In this document: positions 17,442-25,797 of the stretch, one piece after another
Numbering within the stretch: position 1 is the first letter of the stretch
Layout: the number at the start of each line of letters is the position of its first letter
Source: Soehngenia sp.
Lineage (GTDB): Bacteria > Bacillota > Clostridia > Tissierellales > Tissierellaceae
Assembly: GCA_024637045.1 (NCBI GenBank)
Contig: JAGXFX010000019.1
Span: forward strand, 62,001 to 126,000
DNA: 64,000 nucleotides
Reading direction: 5' to 3'
The notes under the pieces: generated by a model
Seen by the model: only the letters and a program-made list of their open reading frames with translations
Told to the model about the DNA's origin: nothing
Database searches by the model: none
Program-made: the position numbers and the translations under genes

Positions 17442-17933
17442 CTACCATTCCCTGTATTTTGAAGCCTTTTCATAAACATAAAGTATTACACTTCCAAAAA
17501 CCACAACAGAAACAAACTGTCCGGCTGTTATTCCCAGGGCAGTGTAGATGTATGGTATCTTCGTGAAGTATGACACCCATATTGATACGATTAATCCATT
17601 AAGCAGTATTGGCGGCACCATTCCGACGTATTTGTTTTTTGCTTTTGATGTCAGGTAAGCCGCAAGTAGTGTTACTAGCGATCCACCTATGATATCTACA
17701 AGTCCGAAACCTGAATAAGGTGCCAGCAGGAAATTTGCCAGAAGTACTCCTATAAACAATCCCGGTACTGCCGCCGGCTCCAACAGTGGTAGCAGAGTAA
17801 GTCCTTCGGCTATTCTCAGCTGAACCGGTCCAAATGTAAGATTTGCCACCGGAAACGGCAGAGCCTGAATAAGTATAAGCACAAGGTAGATCGCAGCTAT
17901 TAGACTTGCCTTTGTGATATAACGTATTTTCAT
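17442..17933 (-). CDS. queT: QueT-family queuosine precursor transporter (ECF S component)
   Basis: A 163-residue integral membrane protein with about five or six helices. The FGPVQLRIAEGLTLLPLLEPAA segment is the hallmark of the QueT family, thought to be substrate-binding subunits of energy-coupling-factor transporters that take up queuosine precursors. It has GGGGAATGAG before the ATG. No preQ1 riboswitch precedes it, since the gap to the upstream gene is only 19 bases. Placement beside two wobble-uridine modification genes fits a tRNA-modification theme. Confidence 0.85.
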   Translation of the reverse strand: MKIRYITKASLIAAIYLVLILIQALPFPVANLTFGPVQLRIAEGLTLLPLLEPAAVPGLFIGVLLANFLLAPYSGFGLVDIIGGSLVTLLAAYLTSKAKNKYVGMVPPILLNGLIVSIWVSYFTKIPYIYTALGITAGQFVSVVVFGSVILYVYEKASKYREW

Positions 17934-17952
17934 ATTCTCATTCCCCTCATTA

Positions 17953-18546
17953 CTACAGATTCAAGATTAGTGGCACCAGGATTGGTACCGAAAAGGTGCA
18001 GATTGCACCTGAAATAAATGCGATTATAGCCGTTTCTGAATCAGTTGCTTTTGCTATGACCGGCAGAGCTGTATCCATCGAGGTTGCCCCTGCTGGCCCA
18101 ATGGCACTGAAAAAGCCCATTTTCTTGGCAACAATCGGTATTATGATAAAAGCCAACATTTCTCTCACTACATTTGCCAGGAAGGCAAGTGTTGAAAGTT
18201 CATTTGAGTAGTTTGCCATAAGTATTGATGATAGTGTATACCATCCAAGTCCTGCACCAACTGCTCCTGCCTCATTTAAAGGCATTCCAAGTATCAGTCC
18301 GGCTAGTCCTGCACCAAGTATGCTTCCTCCTATTATCATAACCGGAATCAGGACAATCCTCAATCCCATATTTCTAATTCTTCCAAAAACTGATCGGTTT
18401 ATTCCGATATCGATACCAACAAAAAATAAAAGAAGCATCAGTCCAATATCAATAATCATGTCAGTATAGTCTAGAACCCAACCAGGTAATATAAAGAATC
18501 CCAGTATAACCCCTGCAACTACTGCTCCTATAATTTTACCTGTCAT
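17953..18546 (-). CDS. lysO: LysO-family lysine exporter, C-terminal half-protein
   Basis: A 197-residue membrane protein with about six helices, matching the C-terminal two-thirds of LysO (formerly DUF340/YbjE), which exports lysine in Escherichia coli. Conserved blocks are LLLFFVGIDIG, GAVGAGLGWYTLSSI and GPAGATSMDTALPVI. It begins one base into the stop of the gene encoding the N-terminal part (TGATG overlap), so the two halves are translated together as subunits. In an organism fermenting amino acids a basic amino acid exporter could guard against excess; the substrate is inferred. Confidence 0.8.
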   Translation of the reverse strand: MTGKIIGAVVAGVILGFFILPGWVLDYTDMIIDIGLMLLLFFVGIDIGINRSVFGRIRNMGLRIVLIPVMIIGGSILGAGLAGLILGMPLNEAGAVGAGLGWYTLSSILMANYSNELSTLAFLANVVREMLAFIIIPIVAKKMGFFSAIGPAGATSMDTALPVIAKATDSETAIIAFISGAICTFSVPILVPLILNL

Positions 18547-18833
18547 CAGCTCTTCCCTCCTGTCACATATCCACTGACAAGCTTTACTCCAAGTATGCTG
18601 AAACCTACAGTGAAAATACTTATTATAATTGCTGAATATCCTATGGAAAAGAAGGAGTCAATAACATCCTTGTCCATTCCTATCTTTATTCCCATTACCA
18701 AAAGCAACAAAAGAAGACAGGCAGTTTGTATGCTGCCCAGTCTTCCACTTAATCTCTTGTTGATTTTTGCTCTTGCTCCAATTAGTGTTCCCAACAGTAT
18801 TACCGCCAGATACATTAAGAGTCTGATGCCCAT
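18546..18833 (-). CDS. LysO-family lysine exporter, N-terminal half-protein
   Basis: A 95-residue membrane protein with three helices, equivalent to the N-terminal third of LysO (LLGTLIGARAKINKRLSGRLG, LVMGIKIGMDKDVI). The start is placed at the ATG at 18833, with AAGGAAG seven bases upstream; a TTG codon directly before it is less likely. Together with the next gene it adds up to about the length of single-chain LysO (near 300 residues). The clean one-base overlap argues that the split is natural and not a frameshift. Confidence 0.78.
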   Translation of the reverse strand: MGIRLLMYLAVILLGTLIGARAKINKRLSGRLGSIQTACLLLLLLVMGIKIGMDKDVIDSFFSIGYSAIIISIFTVGFSILGVKLVSGYVTGGKS

Positions 18834-18848
18834 CAAGAATCTTCCTTT

Positions 18849-20510
18849 CTAAACTTCCATTATTATTGGAAGTATCATTGGATTTCTCTTTATTGTGCTA
18901 TAAAGGAAGCTTCTAAGATCATCCCTTACATTTGATTTTATACTTGACCAATCTGTTATCTTTTTACTTTCACATGACTGAAGGGTCTTCGCTACGACCT
19001 TTCTTGCCTCGACCATAAGATCTTCAGATTCCCTTACATATACAAAGCCTCTAGAAACAATATCAAAACCTGCAGCAATCTTCTTTTCCTTCCTGTCCAT
19101 GGTTATAACAACCACAAGAAGACCGTCTTCTGAAAGATGCTTTCTGTCCCTAAGAACAATGTTACCAACATCTCCAACTCCAAGACCATCCACAAGAATA
19201 TGTCCTGATGGGACTGAAGCCCCGATTTCAGCAGTGTTTTTAGTTAATTCCAGCGTCTGTCCATTCTCCATCACAAAGATGTTTTCAGCTGGCGTTCCCA
19301 TTGATCTGCTTAACTCCGCATGACGTTTAAGGTGCTTTGATTCGCCGTGCACTGGTATGAAAAACTTGGGCTTAACAAGATTGTGTATAAGCTTCAGCTC
19401 CTCCTGGCAGGCATGACCTGATACATGAATATCAGCCAGTGATTCGTAGATTACTTCTATATCCTTCTCCACAAGTCTGTTTATGGTTTTGGTTACAGCT
19501 TTTTCGTTTCCAGGTATTGCTGTTGCTGAAAGTATTACAAGGTCGTCATTATATAGCTGGATTTGTCTGTGCTCACCTGCAGCAACCCTTGTAAGGGCGC
19601 TCAATGGCTCTCCCTGTGATCCGGTCATTATTAGGACCAGTTCATCTTTGTTGTATTTGTTGATATCTTTTATGTCTATTACTGTTCCTTCTTTGTATCT
19701 AAGAAATCCAAGTTCTGCTGCAACTGTTGTTACATTGATCATGGATCGTCCTGACATAACAACTTTTCTGTTGTTCAGCTCGGCTGCATCAATAACCTGC
19801 TGTACCCTGTATACATTTGATGCAAAGGTAGCAACTATTATTCTACCCTTTGCCTTGTAGAAAAGATCCCTGAAGGTCTCTCCGACTGTGCTTTCACTTA
19901 GAGTATACCCAGGTCTTGTTACATTTGTGGAGTCTGACAACAAAGCCAGGACTCCCTTGTTTCCAAGTTCTGCAAACCTGTTCAAGTCAGTTGTCTCACC
20001 AGTTATTGGTGTAAAGTCAACCTTAAAGTCACCTGTCTGTATTACAGTTCCGATTGGACTTGTCAATGCTATTGCAGCACTGTCAGGTATACTGTGTGTC
20101 GTTCTTATGAATTCTGCACTAAAATGTCCAAGTTTGATCTTGTCTCCGTGCGCTACAACATTAAGGTCGACGTCCTTTAAATTATGCTCTTTTAGTTTGT
20201 TTGTCAATAATCCCAAAGTTAACTTTGTTCCGTAAATTGGAAAGTTGATCTTCTTAAGAACATAAGGAATCGCCCCTATGTGGTCCTCATGACCATGGGT
20301 TAATACCAATCCCTTTATCTTATCTTTGTTCTTGATAAGGTAAGATATGTCCGGAATTACAATATCCACTCCCAGCATTTCGTCCTCTGGAAATGTCATT
20401 CCGCAGTCAACCAAGACTATGGAATCCTTATATTCATGGACAGTAATGTTCTTACCGATCTCTCCTAATCCACCTAAAGGGATTATTTTCAATTTGTTTT
20501 GCTTTGCCAC
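18849..20510 (-). CDS. rnj: Ribonuclease J
   Basis: A 553-residue metallo-beta-lactamase/beta-CASP ribonuclease. It starts KIIPLGGLGEIGKNITVHEY, carries the metal motif LTHGHEDHIGAIP and beta-CASP blocks (LLSDSTNVTRPGYT, MTGSQGEPLSALTR, HVSGHACQEELKL, IPVHGE). The start is GTG at 20510: AAGGAG lies exactly seven bases before it and the resulting length is normal for RNase J. A longer frame reaching back to 20651 only reads through the end of the Fur-family gene. RNase J does 5' exonuclease and endonuclease steps of mRNA decay and rRNA maturation. Confidence 0.93.
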   Translation of the reverse strand: MAKQNKLKIIPLGGLGEIGKNITVHEYKDSIVLVDCGMTFPEDEMLGVDIVIPDISYLIKNKDKIKGLVLTHGHEDHIGAIPYVLKKINFPIYGTKLTLGLLTNKLKEHNLKDVDLNVVAHGDKIKLGHFSAEFIRTTHSIPDSAAIALTSPIGTVIQTGDFKVDFTPITGETTDLNRFAELGNKGVLALLSDSTNVTRPGYTLSESTVGETFRDLFYKAKGRIIVATFASNVYRVQQVIDAAELNNRKVVMSGRSMINVTTVAAELGFLRYKEGTVIDIKDINKYNKDELVLIMTGSQGEPLSALTRVAAGEHRQIQLYNDDLVILSATAIPGNEKAVTKTINRLVEKDIEVIYESLADIHVSGHACQEELKLIHNLVKPKFFIPVHGESKHLKRHAELSRSMGTPAENIFVMENGQTLELTKNTAEIGASVPSGHILVDGLGVGDVGNIVLRDRKHLSEDGLLVVVITMDRKEKKIAAGFDIVSRGFVYVRESEDLMVEARKVVAKTLQSCESKKITDWSSIKSNVRDDLRSFLYSTIKRNPMILPIIMEV

Positions 20511-20514
20511 TTTA

Positions 20515-21000
20515 TCACTCCTTGTATTTTTCCTCTTTGTTTTCTTCTCTATCGCTTTCTTTTTTATCCTTGCAGTCCTTGCATATTCCGTAGAATTTGA
20601 CATTGTGATCCTGAATAATAAACCCTTCATCTTTTTCGATTTCATCTTCAAGGGATTCCAGTAAATCCAGCTTCACTTCCGTCACACTTCCGCAATTTGT
20701 GCATATTAAATGATGATGGTGATGATTCTCCGTTCCAAAATTCAACTCATAACGACTCACACCATCGTCAAAATTAATCTTATATACTATTCCCAATTTC
20801 TCAAATAGTTGCAGCGTTCTGTATACTGTGGCTATTCCCACATCTTTGTTGTCACTTGACACTATGCTATGGACTTCATCACAACTCATATGGGAATTCT
20901 TATTCTTCAATAGAATTCTAAGAACCTCTTCCCTTTGGTTTGTGTATTTAAATCCTTCGCTTTGAAGCTTTTTCATAAACTGTTTGATCATGGCTTCCAC
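20515..21000 (-). CDS. Fur-family metal/peroxide-responsive repressor
   Basis: A 161-residue Fur/PerR/Zur regulator. The winged helix includes YTNQREEVLRILL and GIATVYRTLQLFEKLGIV. A His run at 93-97 (ENHHHHHLIC) contains the regulatory metal site, and C100, C103, C140 and C143 form the structural zinc site. The tail after 145 is a highly charged Lys/Glu stretch beyond the usual end. Start GTG at 21000 with GGTGG seven bases before. Its stop lies in the ribosome site of the RNase J gene, so the two are coupled. Which metal or signal it senses cannot be told from sequence alone. Confidence 0.88.
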   Translation of the reverse strand: MEAMIKQFMKKLQSEGFKYTNQREEVLRILLKNKNSHMSCDEVHSIVSSDNKDVGIATVYRTLQLFEKLGIVYKINFDDGVSRYELNFGTENHHHHHLICTNCGSVTEVKLDLLESLEDEIEKDEGFIIQDHNVKFYGICKDCKDKKESDREENKEEKYKE

Positions 21001-21016
21001 AGTATTTCCACCTGCC

Positions 21017-21265
21017 TTATTGTAGGTTTTCTTTTACCAGCTCTTCGTAGATATCCTTTGCTTCTTCCAATTCATCGTTATCTATTCCTACCAATATTTC
21101 GTCTCCCTCATCATCCATTTCTATTCTTAGGATGTAGGTCATAGCATCTATTTCATTTGCTGGTAAAAGTGCAACATAATCAGTATCATCCATGCTGAAT
21201 TTTGCCTTTACAACAAATTCAATTTCATTTCCAAGTTCATCGTAGAACGTATGCTTTTCAGTCAT
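21017..21265 (-). CDS. DUF1292 family protein (YrzB-like)
   Basis: An 82-residue acidic protein of unknown function. The start is the ATG at 21265, with AGGAGG five bases upstream; the open frame extends further but reads through ruvX. Family features are YDELGNEIEFVVKAKF, DTDYVALLPAN and the acidic EMDDEGDEILVGI stretch. YrzB-type genes sit beside ruvX (yrrK) in many Firmicutes, as here. Confidence 0.85.
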   Translation of the reverse strand: MTEKHTFYDELGNEIEFVVKAKFSMDDTDYVALLPANEIDAMTYILRIEMDDEGDEILVGIDNDELEEAKDIYEELVKENLQ

Positions 21266-21284
21266 AATTTCCTCCTTTATCTCT

Positions 21285-21695
21285 TTATATTGAATCAAGA
21301 TAAGTTTGCAGAATATATGTAGCTGCGACTTTATCGATGTACTTCTTTCGGTCTTCTCTGCGAACATTACCCTGAATCAGGACTCTTTCAGCAGAAACAG
21401 TGCTTAGTCTTTCATCCACATAAATTACTTCTATGTTAAACTTATTCTTTATTTTCTCTCCAACTTTTTGTGCCATCTCTCCTGACGGACCGATTGTACC
21501 GTTCATGTTCTTAGGCATGCCTACAACGACCTTCTTGACATGATACTTTTCAAGAAGCTCTTCGATTTCCAACATATCCTTTTTCATGCCAATTCTCTCA
21601 ATTGTCATTACTCCTTGAGCTGTAAAACCCAAAGGATCGCTTACTGCCACTCCGATTCTCTTTGTTCCAACATCAAATCCCATTATTCTTTCCAT
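21285..21695 (-). CDS. ruvX: RuvX/YqgF family pre-16S rRNA nuclease (Holliday junction resolvase-like)
   Basis: A 136-residue RNase H-fold protein. Metal-binding regions are recognisable: IMGFDVGTKRIGVAVSDP at the N-terminus, VVVGMPKNMNGTIGP in the middle and VIYVDERLSTVSAERVL. C-terminal KYIDKVAATYILQTYLD is also conserved. In E. coli YqgF processes the 5' end of 16S rRNA. GGAG lies five bases before the ATG. Usual neighbour of ireB and DUF1292 genes. Confidence 0.92.
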   Translation of the reverse strand: MERIMGFDVGTKRIGVAVSDPLGFTAQGVMTIERIGMKKDMLEIEELLEKYHVKKVVVGMPKNMNGTIGPSGEMAQKVGEKIKNKFNIEVIYVDERLSTVSAERVLIQGNVRREDRKKYIDKVAATYILQTYLDSI

Positions 21696-21716
21696 ATCTT
21701 CTCCATTATATCACTC

Positions 21717-22664
21717 TTATATTACTTTTATACAAAACTCCGGACACACTGTTGCGCAATATCCGCAAAGTATGCATTTGTCATTTGGCGTTGCCATGCC
21801 ATCAACAATTGTAATTCCACCCTGCTGGCACCGCTCAACACAATTTCCGCAACGTTGACAGAAATCCTGTACAATTAACCTTCTATTGTTCTTATTAAGT
21901 CTATCTTTTGTCACTCTTCCAATATACCCATTTTCCAGCATTTGTACATTGGCATCAATCTCATCTTTCGATTGCATGCCGATTGCTATGGAATGGATAT
22001 ATGGCTTATCCATGACGAAACTTAGTGCTTCCTGTGCTCTTTTTATCAGATGACCTCCTCCAAGAGGTTTCATCCCATAAATACCTTTTCCGCAATTCTC
22101 AAGGTATTCCAATTCATTTAACATTTCATCAATTTTCCCATCGTGGATTCCTATCCCTTCCATATTGACTATTGGATGCAGGATGTCCAATTCAGGGTAG
22201 TCCCTCAAGGCTTTTACACCGGCTATTTTATGGGTGGATATTCCCAATCCCCTTATTTTACCGGCTTCCTTGGCTTTAAGCAAGTATTCGATTGCAGGAT
22301 AATGTCCTCTTATTGTATGTATGCTCTCCTGCTCGTGCAAGAGAAAAATATCAATGTAGTCTGTACCGATTTCTTTCATTGCCTTGTCAAGACTCTTCTC
22401 AGCCATTTCTGCAGTATAAGCATATGTCTTTGTCGAAATGGTGTAGTCCATCCTTTTAATTCCCTTAAGAGCTCTTCTTATATATTCGTAGTTCTCATAA
22501 ATTTCAGCTGTGTCAATAAAATTGATTCCCTTTTCATATGCGTATTCTATAAGTGCCGCACCTTCATCAAAGGAAAGATTAGCTTGGAAGGGTGTCATTG
22601 TAAGTGATCCGAAGCAAAGTCTGGATACTTCTATTCCAGATTTACCTAGTGTTGTCTTTTCCAT
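21717..22664 (-). CDS. Aldo/keto reductase with C-terminal 2x[4Fe-4S] ferredoxin domain
   Basis: A 315-residue protein. Residues 1-265 form an aldo/keto reductase barrel: RLCFGSLTMTP, NFIDTAEIYENYEYI with the catalytic Asp and Tyr, DIFLLHEQES. Residues 266-315 hold two ferredoxin motifs (CQRCGNCVERCQQ and CILCGYCATVCPEFC). Such fusions are frequent in strict anaerobes and probably exchange electrons between an oxidoreductase site and ferredoxin; substrate unknown. It interrupts the otherwise conserved ireB-ruvX neighbourhood. Confidence 0.85.
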   Translation of the reverse strand: MEKTTLGKSGIEVSRLCFGSLTMTPFQANLSFDEGAALIEYAYEKGINFIDTAEIYENYEYIRRALKGIKRMDYTISTKTYAYTAEMAEKSLDKAMKEIGTDYIDIFLLHEQESIHTIRGHYPAIEYLLKAKEAGKIRGLGISTHKIAGVKALRDYPELDILHPIVNMEGIGIHDGKIDEMLNELEYLENCGKGIYGMKPLGGGHLIKRAQEALSFVMDKPYIHSIAIGMQSKDEIDANVQMLENGYIGRVTKDRLNKNNRRLIVQDFCQRCGNCVERCQQGGITIVDGMATPNDKCILCGYCATVCPEFCIKVI

Positions 22665-22699
22665 TTCCCATTACAGCTCCTTGTAAATGTATTATATCA

Positions 22700-22732
22700 T
22701 AAATAAAGATGGATAGCCTGTGTCAGCCATCC
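22700..22732 (-). terminator. Probable terminator after ireB
   Basis: GGATGGCT pairs with AGGCTATCC (with G-U pairs) on the minus strand, followed by ATCTTTATTT, 12 bases after the ireB stop. Confidence 0.5.
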
Positions 22733-22743
22733 ACCCATTATAA

Positions 22744-23007
22744 TTAATCTTTTGTGCTTTTTAAGTATGCTCGAAGTATTTCCTCCAACAACTCGTCTCG
22801 CTCGATTTTTCTAATTAACGACCTTGCATTATTATGGCTTGTAATATAGGTAGGGTCCCCTGATAGTATATACCCTATTATCTGATTAATGGGATTGTAT
22901 CCCTTTTCCTCCAGGGAGTCAAACACAGAGAATAGTATTTCACGAGGTTCCACTGGTGTTTCCTTTGTTGCTTCAAACTTCATGGTTTCATTCATTTTCT
23001 CATCCAC
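22744..23007 (-). CDS. ireB: IreB family regulatory phosphoprotein
   Basis: An 87-residue protein of the IreB (formerly DUF965/YrzL) family: [20 protein letters not shown] and [33 protein letters not shown] are diagnostic. In Enterococcus faecalis IreB is phosphorylated by the PASTA kinase IreK and affects cephalosporin resistance. The start is GTG at 23007 behind AGGGGTGAT; an ATG four codons later is an alternative. It follows alaS, the standard Firmicute order. Confidence 0.92.
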   Translation of the reverse strand: MDEKMNETMKFEATKETPVEPREILFSVFDSLEEKGYNPINQIIGYILSGDPTYITSHNNARSLIRKIERDELLEEILRAYLKSTKD

Positions 23008-23067
23008 ACTATCACCCCTCTAATCTATTATAACATAAGTCTCCATCATTGGAAGCTTTTTTTATGG

Positions 23068-25701
23068 CTATTTTATCTGATCAGCAAGTAACCCTTCCAC
23101 TGAGTCCATTGCATCTGCAAGCTTAGACTTGTCTTTTCCACCTGCCTGTGCCATCTCGGGTCTTCCGCCTCCGCTTCCGCCTGTTGCTGTTGCGACAGCT
23201 TTAACTATATTTCCTGAGTGAACTCCTCTTGATGTTACATCCTTGGTTGCCATAACTACAAAGGATACCTTGTCGCCTCCTGTTGAGGCAAGTACAACAA
23301 CACCAGATCCCAATCTACCCTTCAATTCATCACCAAGATTTCTCAGTCCGTTCATATCCAGATCAGATGAAATATGTGTTATTAGTTTTACTCCTTTTAC
23401 TTCAATTGCCTCAGAAAGGATTTCATCTGCAATGTTTGCTGAGAGCTTGTCCTTCATTTTACTGATTTCTCTGTCCTTTTCCTTTGATTCCTCTAGAAGA
23501 CCTTTTGCTCGATCTTTTAGATTCTGTCTGTTGGCCTTGATTATTGAAGCAACTTCATCAAGTTCATCTTCGATATGGTTAAGATAGTAATATACATTTA
23601 TTCCTGTCAGGGCCTCAATCCTTCTGATTCCTGAAGCAATTCCTCCCTCAGAAACTATTTTAAAGAGACCAATTTGTCCTGTGTTTGTAACATGTGTTCC
23701 ACCACAAAGCTCCTGTGAATAATCACCCATGCTTACAACTCTTACAGTTTCACCATACTTTTCTTCGAAAAGACCTGTGACGCCTTGTTTTTGAGCTTCC
23801 TTAAGTGATTCTTCCTTAGTCAGAACTGGCAGTCCTCTTAATATCTGTTTGTTGACAATTTCTTCAATCTCCTGAAGATTTTCTTTGCTTATACCTTCAA
23901 AATGAGTAAAATCAAATCTTAATCTGTTTGGCATTACCAATGAACCAGCCTGGTTGACATGATTCCCAAGTACAGTTTTTAAAGCTTTATGCAGAAGATG
24001 AGTAGCTGAGTGATTTCTTCTGGTAGAATCCCTTACTTCATCATCTACCTGCGAAAAAATCATTGTATCTTCCTTTAAATGACCTTCCAAAACCTCAATA
24101 AAGTGAATTGGGGCTCCATCATGTGTAAGCTTGGTATCCTGAACAGATGCTTTCCCGCCATCCCAAGTGAACGTTCCCTGGTCTCCTACCTGACCACCCT
24201 GTTCGCCGTAAAAAGGTGTCTCTTTAAGCATTACATGACCTTGTTCTCCTTCGCTCAAAAGACTTACTCTTTCGCCTTCTTTAATTAGAATCAGTGATCT
24301 GCTTTCCAAAGATGTTTTAAGGTAACCTTTGAAGGTTGACTTTATTCCCTTTGTCAACTCATCATCATTGCCACCCCAGCCGCCGTCAGTCTCGCTTCTG
24401 GCACTTCTGGCCCTTTGTCTCTGAGCTTCCATTTGGACCTTGAACTCTTCTTTGTCAAGCTCAATCTTTCTTTCCTCAAGAATTTCTTCAGTCAACTCAA
24501 GTGGGAATCCGTAAGTATCATACAGTTTAAATGCTTTTTCTCCACTGAATATTTTGTCTCCGGCCTTCTTCATTTCATCAATATAATCTTCTAGTCTTGT
24601 AAGACCTGCATTTATTGTTTCCTGGAACTTTTCTTCCTCTGCTTTGATTATTTTATTGATTTGTACTTCATTTTCCTTCAGTTCATTATACTCCACCTGC
24701 CATGAGTTAATTACTACTCCAGCCATTTTATGAAGGAATCCTTCTTCAATTCCAAGCAGTTTGCCATGTCTTGCAGCTCTTCTGATAAGTCTTCTCAGAA
24801 CATACCCTCTGCCTTCGTTTCCTGGAATTACTCCGTCACTTACAAGGAATGTCATTGCCCTTGTGTGGTCTGTAATTAGTCTGACAGAAACATCTTTGGA
24901 CAAATCCGTACCGTACTTGTAACCACTAATTTCTTCTGCTTTTCTAAGAATATCCTTGATTGCTCCAATATCAAAAATTGTATTTACATCTTCCATTATT
25001 GCGGCAATTCTTTCAAGTCCCATTCCAGTATCAATATTTGGATTTGACAGTGGGTGATAAACACCCTTTTCATCCTTGTCAAACTGCGTGAATACAAGAT
25101 TCCAAACCTCAAGAAATCTATCGCATTCACAGCCTGGTTTACAGTCATCATGACCACAACCAAACGATTCTCCTCTGTCTATATAAATCTCTGAACACGG
25201 TCCTGATGGTCCTACCTCAAGTTCCCAGAAATTATCTTCCTTACCAAGTCTTACAATTTTTTCTTCGGGTACGCCAATATCATCTTTCCATATGTCGTAT
25301 GCCTCATCATCTTCATAGTAGACACTAACCCAAAGAAGTTCAGGATCAATTTCCATTCTCTCCGTCAAAAATTCCCATGCCCATGCAACCGCTTCCTTCT
25401 TAAAGTAATCTCCAAAGGAAAAATTCCCAAGCATTTCAAAGAATGTAGCATGCCTTGCTGTTCTTCCAACATTTTCTATATCACCTGTTCTGATACATTT
25501 CTGACAGGTTACCATTCTATTGTGTGGTGGAACTGCATCTCCTGTAAAGTAGGGTTTTAAAGGTGCCATCCCGGCTCCAATCAGCAACAAGGATTTATCA
25601 TTTTTTGGAACCAATGAAAAGCTGGGTGCGACCAGATGGTCCTTCTCTCTAAAGAAGTCCAGATATTCCTTTCTTATTTCGTGAAGTCCTAATTTTTTCA
25701 T
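23068..25701 (-). CDS. alaS: Alanine--tRNA ligase
   Basis: An 877-residue class II synthetase. Motif 1-3 regions are present (TARHATFFEMLGNFSFGDYF, GRGYVLRRLIRRAARHG). The editing domain has its zinc ligands (HSATHLLHKAL and ELCGGTH), and the C-terminal DHHA1 region ends GGGRPEMAQAGGKD. Full length. GAGGTG precedes the ATG. No T-box was seen; the only hairpin upstream is the terminator of the transporter gene. Confidence 0.97.
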   Translation of the reverse strand: MKKLGLHEIRKEYLDFFREKDHLVAPSFSLVPKNDKSLLLIGAGMAPLKPYFTGDAVPPHNRMVTCQKCIRTGDIENVGRTARHATFFEMLGNFSFGDYFKKEAVAWAWEFLTERMEIDPELLWVSVYYEDDEAYDIWKDDIGVPEEKIVRLGKEDNFWELEVGPSGPCSEIYIDRGESFGCGHDDCKPGCECDRFLEVWNLVFTQFDKDEKGVYHPLSNPNIDTGMGLERIAAIMEDVNTIFDIGAIKDILRKAEEISGYKYGTDLSKDVSVRLITDHTRAMTFLVSDGVIPGNEGRGYVLRRLIRRAARHGKLLGIEEGFLHKMAGVVINSWQVEYNELKENEVQINKIIKAEEEKFQETINAGLTRLEDYIDEMKKAGDKIFSGEKAFKLYDTYGFPLELTEEILEERKIELDKEEFKVQMEAQRQRARSARSETDGGWGGNDDELTKGIKSTFKGYLKTSLESRSLILIKEGERVSLLSEGEQGHVMLKETPFYGEQGGQVGDQGTFTWDGGKASVQDTKLTHDGAPIHFIEVLEGHLKEDTMIFSQVDDEVRDSTRRNHSATHLLHKALKTVLGNHVNQAGSLVMPNRLRFDFTHFEGISKENLQEIEEIVNKQILRGLPVLTKEESLKEAQKQGVTGLFEEKYGETVRVVSMGDYSQELCGGTHVTNTGQIGLFKIVSEGGIASGIRRIEALTGINVYYYLNHIEDELDEVASIIKANRQNLKDRAKGLLEESKEKDREISKMKDKLSANIADEILSEAIEVKGVKLITHISSDLDMNGLRNLGDELKGRLGSGVVVLASTGGDKVSFVVMATKDVTSRGVHSGNIVKAVATATGGSGGGRPEMAQAGGKDKSKLADAMDSVEGLLADQIK

Positions 25702-25721
25702 ACATACACCTCGTCCCTTAT

Positions 25722-25751
25722 TATTATAAAAATCCTCCCTTTAAGGGAGGC
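25722..25751 (-). terminator. Terminator between the AI-2E transporter gene and alaS
   Basis: On the minus strand GCCTCCC pairs with GGGAGG around TTAAA, followed by ATTTTTATAA. It lies about 45 bases after the transporter stop and 20 before alaS. Confidence 0.7.
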
Positions 25752-25797
25752 AAGTCCTATCTATATTATTTTAAAGTAAAGCCCTGTATTTGTCAAT

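Noticed and set aside
17934-17952. preQ1 riboswitch before queT
   Set aside because: The gap is only 19 bases, too short for the aptamer.
18530-18560. Frameshift splitting LysO
   Set aside because: The TGATG overlap, a proper start and ribosome site for both parts, and intact motifs point to two genes.
20511-20651. Long N-terminal extension of RNase J
   Set aside because: It reads through the Fur-family gene in another frame; the GTG at 20510 has an ideal ribosome site and gives the usual length.
25702-25760. T-box for alaS
   Set aside because: Only a simple terminator hairpin is present, with no T-box sequence or stem I.
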